Assembly (NCBI GenBank): GCA_015680685.1 | Contig: MNCI01035165.1 | Span: 1 to 64,000 of the forward strand | DNA: 64,000 nucleotides | Reading direction: 5' to 3' | Source: Gnetum montanum | Taxonomy: Eukaryota; Streptophyta; Gnetopsida; Gnetales; Gnetaceae | In this document: piece by piece, positions 23,413 to 34,137 of the stretch | Layout of the letters: each line of letters opens with the position of its first letter | Numbering within the stretch: the first letter of the stretch is position 1 | Notes under the pieces: generated by a model | The model's input: the letters and a program-made list of their open reading frames with translations, nothing else | Database searches by the model: none | Told to the model about the DNA's origin: nothing | Program-made: the position numbers and the translations under genes

Positions 23413-25087
23413 ACTAAATTGTGGCCTGAAATGGCCTTAAACTAGCACCTTTTCATATTGTTTTCTATTTACTTGTGCATTTCAGTTCATGTTTTTTGCA
23501 GTTGCTATTTAACATTGTTTTCTCTAGTTGCTTTTGTTTATAGGATCATACAGACGCATACACATGCATCCACACTGACAATCCTGGCATCACGACTTAA
23601 AATTGATACCACATATTGTCCCGGCATCATGACGGTAAACTGAGACCACAGAATAGTCCTGGAGCTATGACTTAAGAAACTAGCACCACAGAATGTCCTG
23701 GCGTCATGATGATAAACTGACACCACAGAGTTTTGTCCAACATGATACTAAATTGTCACACTCATTCACCAGAGTCCACTAAGACTATAAACTAGCTAGC
23801 CTCTTCATAGTCCGCCACGACTATAAACTAGCATCGCACCATCTGCTATGATGATAAACTGGCAACGTCCAACGGGTTATGATGTAAAACTAGCCCATGA
23901 CAGTCTACTAAGACTATAAACTGGCAAGATCATCTCTGGCACATTCATCTGTTGCTGTAATTCATGATATTTCTTCATCAACGCTTGCTGCATCATTCAT
24001 CACATCGGCTCTGACAACACTATTGCTGCTCATTTTGTTTGCCTTAAGTTTCACATGGTGTCTCTATTTGCATTGGTCACATTTATGTCTAAAGTGCTCG
24101 CTAACTCATTCACTTGTGGTTTTCTTGTCTTCTTAGAGTTGTGTTTGCAGGATGATACCCAGTGGTGCTTGTACACGGATACACTTCATCACGGTGACAA
24201 GGTGCCACATTATTTATGATGCACACAACTAGGTTAATCAATCTGTTCAAAAGTATATTCCCAGTTCTTGATTCATTCTCCATTTCCCCAACATTCTCGT
24301 TCCCCTTCCTACTCGATTATAGTTCCCAGATACACCCAGTACGCCCCAAAACTTTGAGCACACTATTGCATGCTACGACACTCTCAAGCAGTTGCAACAC
24401 ATAACATGGCACATGAGCATGAGTACAAATTGAAAAGAAAGCTCTGTCCAAAAACAACAACAAAAAAGAAAAAAAAGAAAAGGAAAAAGAACAAGAAAAA
24501 AGAAAAGATCAAAGAGCAAAGAGCAAAATGAACCACAAGACCCTTGGAACTTCCCATACAAGCTAGAGGCGGGAAGGCAGTGGTCTTGGAAAAAAGTCCT
24601 CGTGTCTCAAACCATCATGTTACACCTCACTACGTGGCTTTGGCTGTTGGAAAATGGGTTCCCTCAAACCTGACACAAGGATCCTATTTCTCCAAAGAAC
24701 ACACCACCTTATTACATGGCTTTGGTTGTGGCAATGAGTTCTCTTAAACATGATACAAGAGTCTCGTTCCTCCAAAGGACTTACTCCTCATGCCTTGGTT
24801 CCAAGTCTGCCAAATATTGGCCATCGACAAGGAACAACATGACTTGTTTGCACGAGATGAAAAATCCTCTCCCACACCAGCACAATCCCTTGATCAATTC
24901 CCAATCCCACAGTTATAAACATCTCCCCTAGACATCATCTCAAAACTTTATTTCCCAATCCTAGCTACTTCTGAACACGGTGCGATGACATCTGGCCAAG
25001 TGCCTAAGGACAATGTTGACTACCAGATTGCTTGAGGTGTTTTGTACTTCTTTGTTGATGCCTCTCGGGTCGATTCCTCTAGGTTTC
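23413..25087 (+). other. Element D non-coding 3' interior with irregular repeats
   Basis: No coding domain is present where pol would be expected. About 23575-23935 holds a degenerate repeat of 45-60 bp built around CCTGGCATCATGAC, then TAAACTGACACCACAGAATGT, with later copies reduced to GACTATAAACTAGC. A purine/A-rich tract lies at 24430-24530. Around 24610-24785 is a two-copy repeat of about 100 bp (CTACGTGGCTTTGGCTGTTG and TTACATGGCTTTGGTTGTGG). Confidence 0.6.
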
Positions 25088-25099
25088 AAGAAAGAGGGG
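25088..25099 (+). promoter_or_regulatory. Element D polypurine tract
   Basis: AAGAAAGAGGGG lies 4 bp before the right LTR (TGAAATACC at 25104). It is a strong purine run of the kind that primes plus-strand synthesis, and it fixes D as plus-oriented. Confidence 0.8.
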
Positions 25100-25103
25100 C
25101 CAA

Positions 25104-26970
25104 TGAAATACCACAAAAATTTTGGCTAACACTTGTAGATAGAAATTGAGCTAAGTCATGTTGGTCCTCAGTATGACCAAGTTTGAAAGCCTAAAAAATA
25201 GCATCAAACGGAGCATAATTGAATAATAAAGAGTTCCCTGGGACCCACAGGTGACTACATCAGCATCCAACATTAGGAATTTCATGTTTTGGGTTCAAAA
25301 TACTTGGGTTTGACCAAGTATACGCTCTGCACACCTTGGTGTACGTTGGGCAGCGTACAGCCCAGCGTATGGCAACTTTTGGGCCCCAAAAATGAGCCAA
25401 AACATGCTAGAATTGAGTGTCTGGACCCCCCATGACCTTCCCCAAGGTCCCCAGTGACTTCTGGCCTCCTGAAAATTCAATTTTGGGTCCTAAATGATGC
25501 AATTTCATGTGTATATGTTGGGCACACCTTGGTGTACGCTGGCCAACGTACAGCCCAGCGTATGGCAACTTTTGGGCCCCGAAAATGTGTCAAAACATGC
25601 TAGAATTGAGCATCTGAACCCCCCATGACCTTCCCCAAGGTCTGTAGTGGCTCTTGGCCTCCTAAAAATTTAATTTTGGGTCCTAAATGATGCAATTTCA
25701 TGTGTATACGTTGGGCACACCTTGGTGTACGATGGCCAGCGTATGGCAACTTTTGGGCCCCAAAAATGAGCCAAAAAATGCCATAATTGAGCGTCTAGAC
25801 CTTCCATGACCTTCCCCAAGGTCCCTAGTGGCTCCCTACCTCTTGAAAATTCAATTTTGGATCCTAAATAATGAAATTTCATGTGTATATGTTGGGCACA
25901 CCTTGGTGTACGTTGGCCAGCGTACACCACCAAAAATGGCCCAAAATAGGCACCAAAGAGCAATATTTTCACCTGAAATTGACTCCTGGAGTTAGGGCAA
26001 CTATTGGGCATCATCACAGGCACCTAAAAATCAAGTTTTAACCTTGAAATGATGCATTTTTATATGTGTACGCTGGGTACATCTTGCTGTACGCTGGCCA
26101 ACGTATACCACCAAGAACAGGGCAAATCAGGCACTTTTGGAAAATTTTTTAGCATGAAATTGATTCTCAAGACATGGAAAACAATCCTACAAGGTCACAG
26201 GCTTCAAAAAATTCATTTTTGGGCTTCCAACAGGCCATTTTTCACTTGTTTACGTTGAGCACACCTTGGTATATGCTGTACAGTTGTAACGTATCTTGCA
26301 CTTGGTCAACGCACCACCTGTCTCCTGATCTGAATTTTTCTCACCTCACAGCCACTCATCTCCTTCTAGATCTGAATCTAACACCCAAGATCTCATAAAA
26401 ACCCTAATTTTTCACTAGATCAGGGTTGGAAATTTTTACAAAGAGACACAAAAAACTGGAATCTGTGACACTTAGGAGATCTGGGCATCAACCTCTGTAC
26501 ATTGGGCATCAGACTTGGATGCTGCATTTCCATGCAATCCAAAACCTACATCTTCCAACACCCATCATAACCCACCAGGGCTAAACATCTGCCTTGTGAT
26601 CAATCCACAACTATGTTCTGACCGGTGCACACTATAATCATTTTTCAATACGAAACAGTTTACATTTTGCCCATATTTATTGTAGTTTTCTTTATTTTTC
26701 CAGTTTACGTTTACATTCCTGTTTACGTTATTGTGCTTGTTTACATTATGGTTTATGTTTAATGTGCATCGTTTAAGTATAACCCAATGCATTGCAAAGT
26801 GCGTATGTTGGGGAAGTCCTTGTTTGATCCACGTGCAGACCATTCAAGGCACTCTACCTTCATCCATTCCAGCTTGCCCTCAAGCAAAGGCAGGGTCTTC
26901 TGTATTTCTTTCGAGGATCTCTCGGTGTTTGTTTGATTCCAACCTTGCACTAACGATTTCGAACGGTACA
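25104..26970 (+). repeat. Element D 3' LTR (1867 bp)
   Basis: The complete LTR, from TGAAATACCAC to GAACGGTACA. It has four units of 193, 193 and 181 bp spacing, marked by GCACACCTTGGTG at 25329, 25522, 25715 and 25896, where the left LTR has two. Each unit carries inverted TACGCTGG/CCAGCGTA pairs that could fold as hairpins. A shorter related unit follows at about 26069. Confidence 0.9.
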
Positions 26971-26975
26971 ATAGT

Positions 26976-29143
26976 ATCCATATAGGTCATGTTGTCAGTA
27001 AGGGTACTATTAACATGATGGTGGCATTCCTCATGATTGTGGGTGTTGCCACTATTGATACTGCTCATTTGGTTGTGGTGGAGTTTCACTTGGATAATAC
27101 ATCAAGGGTTGGTGAAACTGCCTTGGGTTACCTTGAGGATAAGGTAACCTTCAGGGTATTTGCCTTATGTTTAATCGTGGGTTGAGTGCATACACCCCAG
27201 GCTCTTGCAGATGTGAGATTATAGGGCAACATCCCTTGGGATGGTCATATTGGCATATCTCACATCCACCATCATTTTTTGTATCCAAATCCACAACCTC
27301 TTAAATGATGGAAACTTTTCCCTTACTCTTGTTACGTGTGTATTTATCTTCTCTCTTGTTCCTCCTTTCTCTTATTACATGCGTATTCAGCTTCTTTCTT
27401 TTTCCTCCTTTCTTAATCAGTACCTTCTTCTCTAAACTCCTCTACTATTTTGAGAATGGGTTGAAATCTATTATCTAGAGAGTCCCACATTTGGTCTACC
27501 TTTGCCAATACTTTCGATGCCAATTTTTGAATTGGCAAAGTTTTCCTATTCACCATCTCTTCAAGTGGCAACTCTTCCTCATCCTCACAAAATCTAACTC
27601 CCTTCTTTCGAATGGAAGGATCTTTGTTATATTCTTCCATGCTCTCCCTTTTCCTTAACTCACCTTCCTCCTTGGCAACTTGCTCCAACAGTATTTGTAC
27701 TTGATGGGCTCTAAGCTTGGATAGTCTTCCGTGGGCATAAGTCCCAAGGGTTCTTTGTGTTTCGTGCCTAAGCCCATCTATGAGGTGGTGTAGTTGTCCC
27801 CTCTACGAATAACCATGGCAAGGGCAACGATGTAATAGTGCATAATATCGGTCCATGGCAGCATCCAAGCGTTCATGTCCTCCTTGTTTCAATCCTTGGA
27901 TTTGCTTCCGCAGGTTGGACACTCATGAGTACATTTGATACTTATCATTGAACAATTTTAACATGGTACTCCATCGACGAATGGATTCTGGTTCTAAGGA
28001 CCGGTACTAGCTTTCTGCTTGTTTGATTAATTTCTGTGGAAACAACTTAAGTCTTTGTCATTCATTTTCTATATTTTGTAAGGCACATGCATCATGGAAT
28101 GCTTGTAGATGATTTTGAGGATTAGCATTGTAACCCCTTTCAAATCGTGGGATATTGTTCATGTCCAATCTCTTGATCCTACTATCTTTTTAGTGCGTTG
28201 TTGGGATTCTAATGGCCTCAGTGATATCTAGCATACTTTGAGTAGCGAGTAGGGGTTCATCGTGATTGTGTTTTCTATGGCATCTATGATGCCTATGTTG
28301 TTCCCTACTCTCCCTTCTTTTGCTGTGTGTTTCTCTAGAATGCCCTTGTTCCCTTTCTTGGCTACTTTGTCTATGATTCCTATTTCATTTACCATTATCC
28401 TTAGAGTCTTTCCCTTTTCAACTATGTCCAAATCCTAAAGGAGAGGGGGAAGGAGATGATGAAGGTGAAGAGGAAGGAGGACTATCACCGTGATAGTGCC
28501 TACTATCCTCCCTTTGACGGTCATGGCCTTGGTCACGATTACGATCAAAATGCCCATCTTTGTCATGTGTTTGTATTCCCTTTTTAGACTCTTTGTGTCC
28601 CTTGGTACCAGAATATATGTTATGGATAGTTGAATGAAGATTCTGATACACAACCCCTTGACCAAAGTCAACGGGAGGAACATCATTTTGTGGAAGACCT
28701 CCTGAGGCAGGTTCACCACCCTTGTTTTCACTCGGGACATACGGGACATTTTGAGATAACTTTCCCTTCACAGATTCATAACGTCTCTCCTGTTGTAGGT
28801 CCCTTTGATGTTGTGCCTCCATGGGTTAATACTCTCTCAAGTTGTGATCATGCACAATGTACTCTACTTGTAACTGTTGCATACCAATTTGTGTAAGAGC
28901 ATGAAGAAGCATGCTTGGGACTGAGCAATCGGGTGGTAACACTATGTTACCTTCTAAATCACGCCAACACAGTTGTTCATCCTACTGGAGGATAAAGGTA
29001 AAGTTTGGTACATACTCATTGGGATGAATGTATACCACACAAAACTATTGGGGGACTGGTGGGTTATCATGTGTACTATGCCTCCAATTGTTCTCTATAT
29101 CGGACCTAGGCAGTGAAGTACTCTCGTAAGAAAAAGGAGACAT
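26976..29143 (-). pseudogene. Element C gag and linker, part before element D
   Basis: I take the start as the ATG at 29143, which opens MSPFSYESTSLPRSDIENNW shortly after the primer site. A Gln/Arg/Asp/Ser-rich segment follows at 28822-28418 (MEAQHQRDLQQERRYESV, HDKDGHFDRNRDQ, a run of SSPS). The capsid domain at about 28230-27690 reads NNIPRFERGYNANPQNHL, SIRRWSTMLKLFNDKYQMY and ERLDAAMDRYYALLHRCPC, then LHHLIDGLRHETQRTL. It ends with the charged helix MEQVAKEEGELRKRESMEEY at 27688. Stops break it, for example after AES and YQMY. The linker then runs toward the D insertion at 26975. Gag forms the element's particle. Confidence 0.8.
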
Positions 29144-29262
29144 TATTGTCTACTTAGTGTGCAATATTCCTTGTTTCAATAATTGTAAGATAACCAACCC
29201 TAAGGATTCATTCCAATTATGGAAATATTTCTTAAGTTCTAATTAGCGCACAAACAACTAAG

Positions 29263-29280
29263 TCCCCAGCAATGGTGCCA
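29263..29280 (-). promoter_or_regulatory. Element C primer binding site (tRNA-Asp type)
   Basis: On the minus strand, one base after the 5' LTR, the sequence is TGGCACCATTGCTGGGGA. The common plant Ty3 site complementary to the 3' end of tRNA-Asp is TGGCGCCGTTGCCGGGGA. The three differences are all at CpG dinucleotides and all are transitions, as expected from deamination of methylated cytosine. Confidence 0.8.
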
Positions 29281-29281
29281 A

Positions 29282-29724
29282 TGATGAGTAGTGAGGTATC
29301 CCTATTCTCAACCATATGAATACAAGCGTACACACATGATCTGGTTGAATTCCAGGACTAAGTACTTATGCGCCTTCACAGAACCCAGATAGGTTAGTTA
29401 ATCATTATCTTCCCAAGCTTACTTGTATAGTGCGATTGTATGGTTAAGTAAACTTGAGGTATACAATTTTTATGTATTTTTTTGTGTTTTATGTCCTGAT
29501 ACTACAAAGGTAGAGGTGAACTAATTAAGTAACTAATTTAATTTAACTAATTAACTAAGCTCTAACTAATCCTAACACCAACATCCATTCCCACTTGCCA
29601 TACACATCCTAAACCAGTGCAACACTACTGGGATTACCAAACGTTAATCGTTACTGGGTTACCAAGTGTTCCACACATGCTCGAAGTGGTCGTACTGAGT
29701 GTGCTTACTTGGGGGAGTTAACAA

Positions 29725-29784
<60 letters not shown>

Positions 29785-29946
29785 TTNGGACTAAGACTAA
29801 CTATGCAAACCAAGCATGCCCACCTCTTATCTATAGGTAATGAGATGGGTCCCGACATCGGATGCCTGATATCGCTTGGAAGCCTCCGATATCGCAGACT
29901 CGATATCGCGGCTGTGATATCACAACCTTGATATCATGGTTCATCA
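29282..29946 (-). repeat. Element C 5' LTR, with assembly gap
   Basis: Runs from TGATGAGTAG to GGTTCATCA. An N at 29787, just after a long GA run, replaces roughly 235 bp present in the other LTR (about 11490-11720), so the true length is near 0.9 kb. The right end has about eight GATATC-centred motifs in 90 bp (29858-29945). Confidence 0.88.
29728..29781. repeat. GA microsatellite, about 27 repeats
   Basis: Uninterrupted (GA)n inside the C 5' LTR. The other LTR has only about 11 repeats at the same place (11464-11485), showing expansion after insertion. Confidence 0.95.
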
Positions 29947-30361
29947 CTTGCTTACATAGCCTAGAATCATTTGGTCAATGTGGAGTCTAGTGTTTGCTTA
30001 GTGAATAAAGCTCATGGTTTTCCCTTGTTTCATCATTAATGCCCTAAACAAAAAATTAAAAAAAATATTTATTTAATTTTTGTTTGATTAAATTATAATG
30101 ATTCATTCCTTGCTCAAGGAGGTCACAACTATATGGCATGGTGTTGGGACATTATGGTTGTGGCTAAGAGATATTTTTATTTCAAATGGTGTGTGGTGTT
30201 GCACCTATCCCCAAGAGGGATTGCAACACGGGCATTGCCCATGTCCCTAGGTGGGACTACAATGCATGTGTTTATTACTTGTTTCTTATAAAGATAAAAT
30301 CCATAAAAATTATAAATTATAAAATTATAAATATTCTCTCATCTTCCTCACCATGGCAACA
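29947..30361 (+). repeat. Element A 3' LTR, second part
   Basis: Continues the A LTR after element C and matches 506-921 (GAATAAAGCTCATGGTTTTCC, GATTCATTCCTTGCTCAAGG, CTCTCATCTTCCTCACCATG). It ends ..CCATGGCAACA at 30361, followed by CAAGT, which would be the right TSD of A. The left TSD is outside the window. Confidence 0.75.
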
Positions 30362-30386
30362 CAAGTTAATATAAAAAATAATATTG

Positions 30387-30659
30387 TTAATTCTCTCTAC
30401 ACATTATTTTGTTTCTACTAGGAATGTAGCTTTGCTTTGGGTCATTAATTCTAAAATGTATCCTATGAGATTCAAAGATGTAGGCAAAGAATTGACTACC
30501 ATGTTCAATTAGGTTGTAAATTTGATTACTAGTCACAAATTGTTGAATATGACATAAATCCATGGGAACTTCCAATACATTCATGGTATTTGGCATCATA
30601 TCAAATTTAACTCTTATCTTTAAAGGAGCCTTAAGAAAATCATATCCATGTTGGAACAA
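30387..30659 (-). CDS. Unrecognised 90-codon ORF
   Basis: Reads MFQHGYDFLKAPLKIRVKFD, includes VLEVPMDLCHIQQFV and ends FRINDPKQSYIPSRNKIMCR. No domain is recognised and there is no second exon or conserved neighbour. The composition is protein-like rather than low-complexity, so it may be a leftover exon or retroelement fragment. It lies immediately outside element A. Confidence 0.25.
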   Translation of the reverse strand: MFQHGYDFLKAPLKIRVKFDMMPNTMNVLEVPMDLCHIQQFVTSNQIYNLIEHGSQFFAYIFESHRIHFRINDPKQSYIPSRNKIMCREN

Positions 30660-33372
30660 GACTAAGGAGGTTTAGTTTCAAAATCTAGAATAATAATTAT
30701 GATTAGTCATTTGCAAAGATAAGTGTCATTAACAAGATTGAACTTAGTTTAATAGTGTTCACACAATAATAGGAAAAAGGAAGGATACATTTTAGCTTTT
30801 GGGTTACACTTAAAAAGAAGTCTTTAGTAGTAATCCTTTTAGGATTTTTAAGTATTCAAAAGACTATTTTTTGTTATATATTTTATTGTAATAATTTTGA
30901 GGTGTTTCATAGTCATGCAATCAAAGTAACACTATTGAGAAATGATAAGGGCTTGGATTATATGGGTATTGATGATACTACCTTAAAAAGTTATTTGCAT
31001 TTAAACTTTTAGTTACTTTTAATTTGGTAACATTCAATATAGAATTGCCTCATAAAATGCCGATTTTCTATCACATCTTTATGCACTCCTATGCACTCAT
31101 TTTGTCCATCATATTTAAAACTTTAATAACAAAGTTGATTATTTTAACATAATTAGGTCACTAAGTCAAAATGCTCTCCATCTATGAAATATTAATGTTT
31201 GTTATTTTATTCCAAACCCAATTCATATATACAAAATCTTAACTTGTAATGTGATTTTTCTATATGATTCTACAAGTTTCTACCCTTTCTATACATTATT
31301 ATTTTTATAATGAATTCCCTTAATAAAACTTACAACAAGACCTCCCCCTCCAAAGAAAATTACCTTTAAGAAAAATAGACAAATAACAGCTTGAGTGGTA
31401 CAAGGGAGTTAGTTAACCAAAAAAATTGCATATATAGGCAAGGAAATATAATGAGATCCATGTATGATTTTAACAAGAAAAATGATATTTTAAAGTTGCA
31501 AAGATATTAATAAATTTTAACTCTAGCCCATGAGAGCATCTTTGGTTTCATCTATATTAGAAATTTTTCTTTTTAAAAGGAAAAATAGGAATTTGTGAAA
31601 TATTAAAACATTACAAGATTGATTCAAAAGCCACTGTGAGACTGCATACTAAGTATTAAAACTTGACAATATAACTTAACAAGAAGCATGTTCAGAAACC
31701 CCAAAACCCAAACAAGAAAACATCTTAGAAGTAGTTTGGAGGCTTCTTCATGATCATTTAATGCTTCATTGCAGTTGGAAACAAGAACAACATTCTCTAT
31801 CCTCCAAATTTGAAAGATCTCCTACCAGATAGTCCTTTGAAATTATCCATGTAAAAATTCCACTTCTGCTAAAATAATAAGACAAGTGCATGCTTGAGTG
31901 TTGAATCCTTCATTCATGATAATAATGTAGAAGAATGAATTCAGTAAAAAGTTATTAATCCAAATATTGAATGCCACATGCAATCTCTTAATAGCATAGC
32001 TACCTATAATGGTCTCACAATGTCTAGAATCTAATTATACTTAAATAATAGCATCTTTATAACCCTTCATTTTGAGGATATAAGAAGCATATGTCAAGAC
32101 CTACTACTAGGTTGATATTAAACTAATAGTAAAATATTATTAATGCCTCAACAAAAAACATGTGTAGAAATTAATCATTTTCATTAATACTTGAAATTCA
32201 ATGAATGATGTCTCTCCATGTTAAATAAAAAAAAACTATGATACATAAACAATAAAGTATTAGGTTTTAAATAAAACTTGTTACATGCAATATTCATGTT
32301 TGAATTTCATATCGATGATAAACCCAAATATGTACATCTTGTCAAATTATAATAAAATAGAGCTATCAACTCTTTGAATAGAACATTTTATCCCAAATTA
32401 TCCTTTTTTGAACCCAAAGCTCTTGTCAGCCATATAGTTGGCTTATATTCCTTTTCCCCTAGAATTACTCGATAAATAAACACATGCACAGAAATGAATA
32501 ATATGTCTTTTTCATTTCGTTTTAGTTTATCTCCTATCCTTAATGAAATTGATAAAAAATGCAGTTTTAAGCATCTCTCTTACTATACAGGTTTTGATTA
32601 TTTAACTTTAATACTACATTCTATCTGCACAATAGCCCTATATAAACCATGATCTAAAGTGGGTTGTACAAGCATTCTCAACAGTTTTGGTTTTTGAGCA
32701 AGAAGCTTTAGCATTAACTAAGAAAAAACAAAACAAAAATAGATCTTTGCTTTAAGTACCCTTAACATAAAATAAGAAAACATGGCAAAAGATTCAAGTA
32801 TCAATCAAGTATCAATTGGAAAAAATTATTGAACAAAAAAGAAACATGGTTAAAATCTATGGATTAAAATACCTGAGGTAAGCAAAAGGTGCAACAAGGA
32901 TTACTACAAGATGACCTTGGGTGAGCATTTTAGGATGCAAGAAGGGTTTGTAGCATGTTGTGGTGATTATGTCAAATACAAAGGAGTATTTAAAAAGAAC
33001 CCAATGCCAATGATGAGAACTATGCATCATTAGTTCAAGCATTTTTTTTCTTTTTGCAATGAGCGGCATTTTATGTATGTCGTCTATTTGAGTGGTTTTA
33101 TTCTTATTAAAACATTGAAGAAACTATGGAATTCAATGTTATAGGATTTACACTTACAATAATTTTTGCGTAGTAAAAATTAGATATTACTATTTATGCA
33201 GTTTGCATTTCCATTTCATTTCTTTATACAGTATGATTCGAATTTCAATACATGCCAAACACTTCGCAAGCACTATAAAACCTCGCTAAAATTTTGTATT
33301 ACACTATATACAAGTATGAACCTACCATGCTTTAGTTGCCAACATGTTTACTGTTACCTCTTTTAAGATGCC
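30660..33372. other. AT-rich intergenic sequence
   Basis: All six frames are closed by frequent stops. No repeat ends, RNA gene or domain could be seen. Long A/T tracts are common (for example 31550-31600 and 32220-32270). Confidence 0.5.
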
Positions 33373-34137
33373 TCAGTTGCAGTACTGTACTCGAGACATT
33401 TCTGTTTCCCAAAACTTGGCTTGACTATGATAATTCTCATCTTGTAAGGATAGAACACATTTTTCATAGTCTCTGAATTGGATAAATCCATTTATACCAC
33501 CACAGCCACCAGTTGCAATATGTGATCCTTTGATAGCCATGGTACCAACTCCAGCATCAACTGAACCAGATCCATCATCACAATCCAGGACACAAACTTC
33601 ATCACCTGTGATAGCATCCCAAATGTTCAAAAAGGGGTCCCCTAGTCCTCTAGTAACTACTTTATAGGAATCGATATACACCAAACTAACTAGACCAGAA
33701 TGATTATCAAGAAGGGCATAGGGTTCTGCATCTTGTTGACTTCTAGTGTTTCTTATGTCCCAAATCTTTGCTTTTCTGTTGAAGGAAATGATATCAAAAA
33801 CTTTAGTTAAAAAAAGTGCAGTACACACCAAACTATAAAATAATATAAAATGCATTTTTATTAAACATTTGCTAAACATCATTTGTACTTGTCGATGCCT
33901 CCACTACAAACTATAGTTTTTGATCTTGAGATGTCAAATGCACACAAATCATCGTTGCCTGAACACACAGTTGTAACCTTTTTCATAGACCTCAAATCAA
34001 TTGCTATAATAGATGAGCTGTTAGCAACATAGCACAATGGACCTATGCATTTCAATCCAATAGGTGAGCCATGTCCACATGTCATTCCTACACAGCTTCC
34101 TGAACCAAAACCACTAGAGATGGTTGTATCCCAAACC
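33373..34137 (-). CDS. WD40-repeat protein, last two exons
   Basis: Two minus-strand exons join cleanly. Exon 34137-33889 and exon 33775-33373 are separated by a 113-bp intron (33776-33888) with GT donor (AA|GTACAAATG) and AG acceptor (TTCAACAG). Splicing keeps the frame (..SGGIDKKAKIWDIRNTRS..). The upstream exon begins RVWDTTISSGF, after a possible acceptor TTAG at 34138-34139. Three WD signatures are visible: RVWDTT, KIWDIRNT and NIWDAITGD. The blades also carry GGIDK and ATGGCGG turns. The protein ends SRVQYCN. WD40 proteins form beta-propellers that scaffold protein complexes; some plant members also carry an F-box, which cannot be judged here. No upstream exons were identified. There are no stops, so it may be the 3' end of a live gene. 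Confidence 0.7.
33776..33888 (-). other. Intron of the WD40 gene
   Basis: A 113-bp AT-rich intron with GT..AG borders. Removing it joins two WD40 segments in frame, which is the main evidence for both the intron and the gene. Confidence 0.75.

Larger units (their letters stand above)
17749..26970 (+). mobile_element. Element D: gag-protease-only Ty3-type retrotransposon nested in C
   Basis: The element runs from TGAAACACCACAAAAATTTT to CGAACGGTACA with TG..CA ends and a perfect 5-bp duplication ATAGT (17744-17748 and 26971-26975). Plus orientation is shown by gag and protease frames and by a polypurine tract (25088-25099) before the right LTR. The 5.9 kb interior encodes capsid and protease only. 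The 2.1 kb after the protease is non-coding and no RT, RNase H or integrase motif was found. This is the layout described for TR-GAG elements, which must borrow enzymes from a partner. Gag and protease look Athila/Tat-like. The LTRs are nearly identical over long stretches, so D is probably the youngest member of the nest. Confidence 0.88.
11029..29946 (-). mobile_element. Element C: Athila/Tat-branch Ty3 retrotransposon, split by element D
   Basis: The termini are TGATGAA and TTCATCA, a perfect inverted repeat with TG..CA ends. They are flanked by CTTGG (11024-11028) and CTTGC (29947-29951), and the uninterrupted A LTR at about 506-510 has CTTGC. Minus-strand order from the right is 5' LTR, primer site (29263-29280), gag (about 29143-27413), linker, protease, RT, RNase H, integrase, a 1.9 kb non-coding block and the 3' LTR. 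The FMDDFS RT motif and a protease followed by LELADQS point to the Athila/Tat branch. Without the 9,222 bp of element D it is about 9.7 kb. Every coding domain has stops, so it is dead. Confidence 0.9.

Noticed and set aside
23575-23935. CRISPR-like spaced repeats
   Set aside because: Repeats are degenerate with uneven spacing, lie inside a plant retrotransposon and have no cas genes; eukaryotic context.
24216-24561. Possible env-like ORF after the D protease
   Set aside because: Open stretches are short, on both strands, and coincide with an A-rich tract; no signal peptide plus anchor layout.
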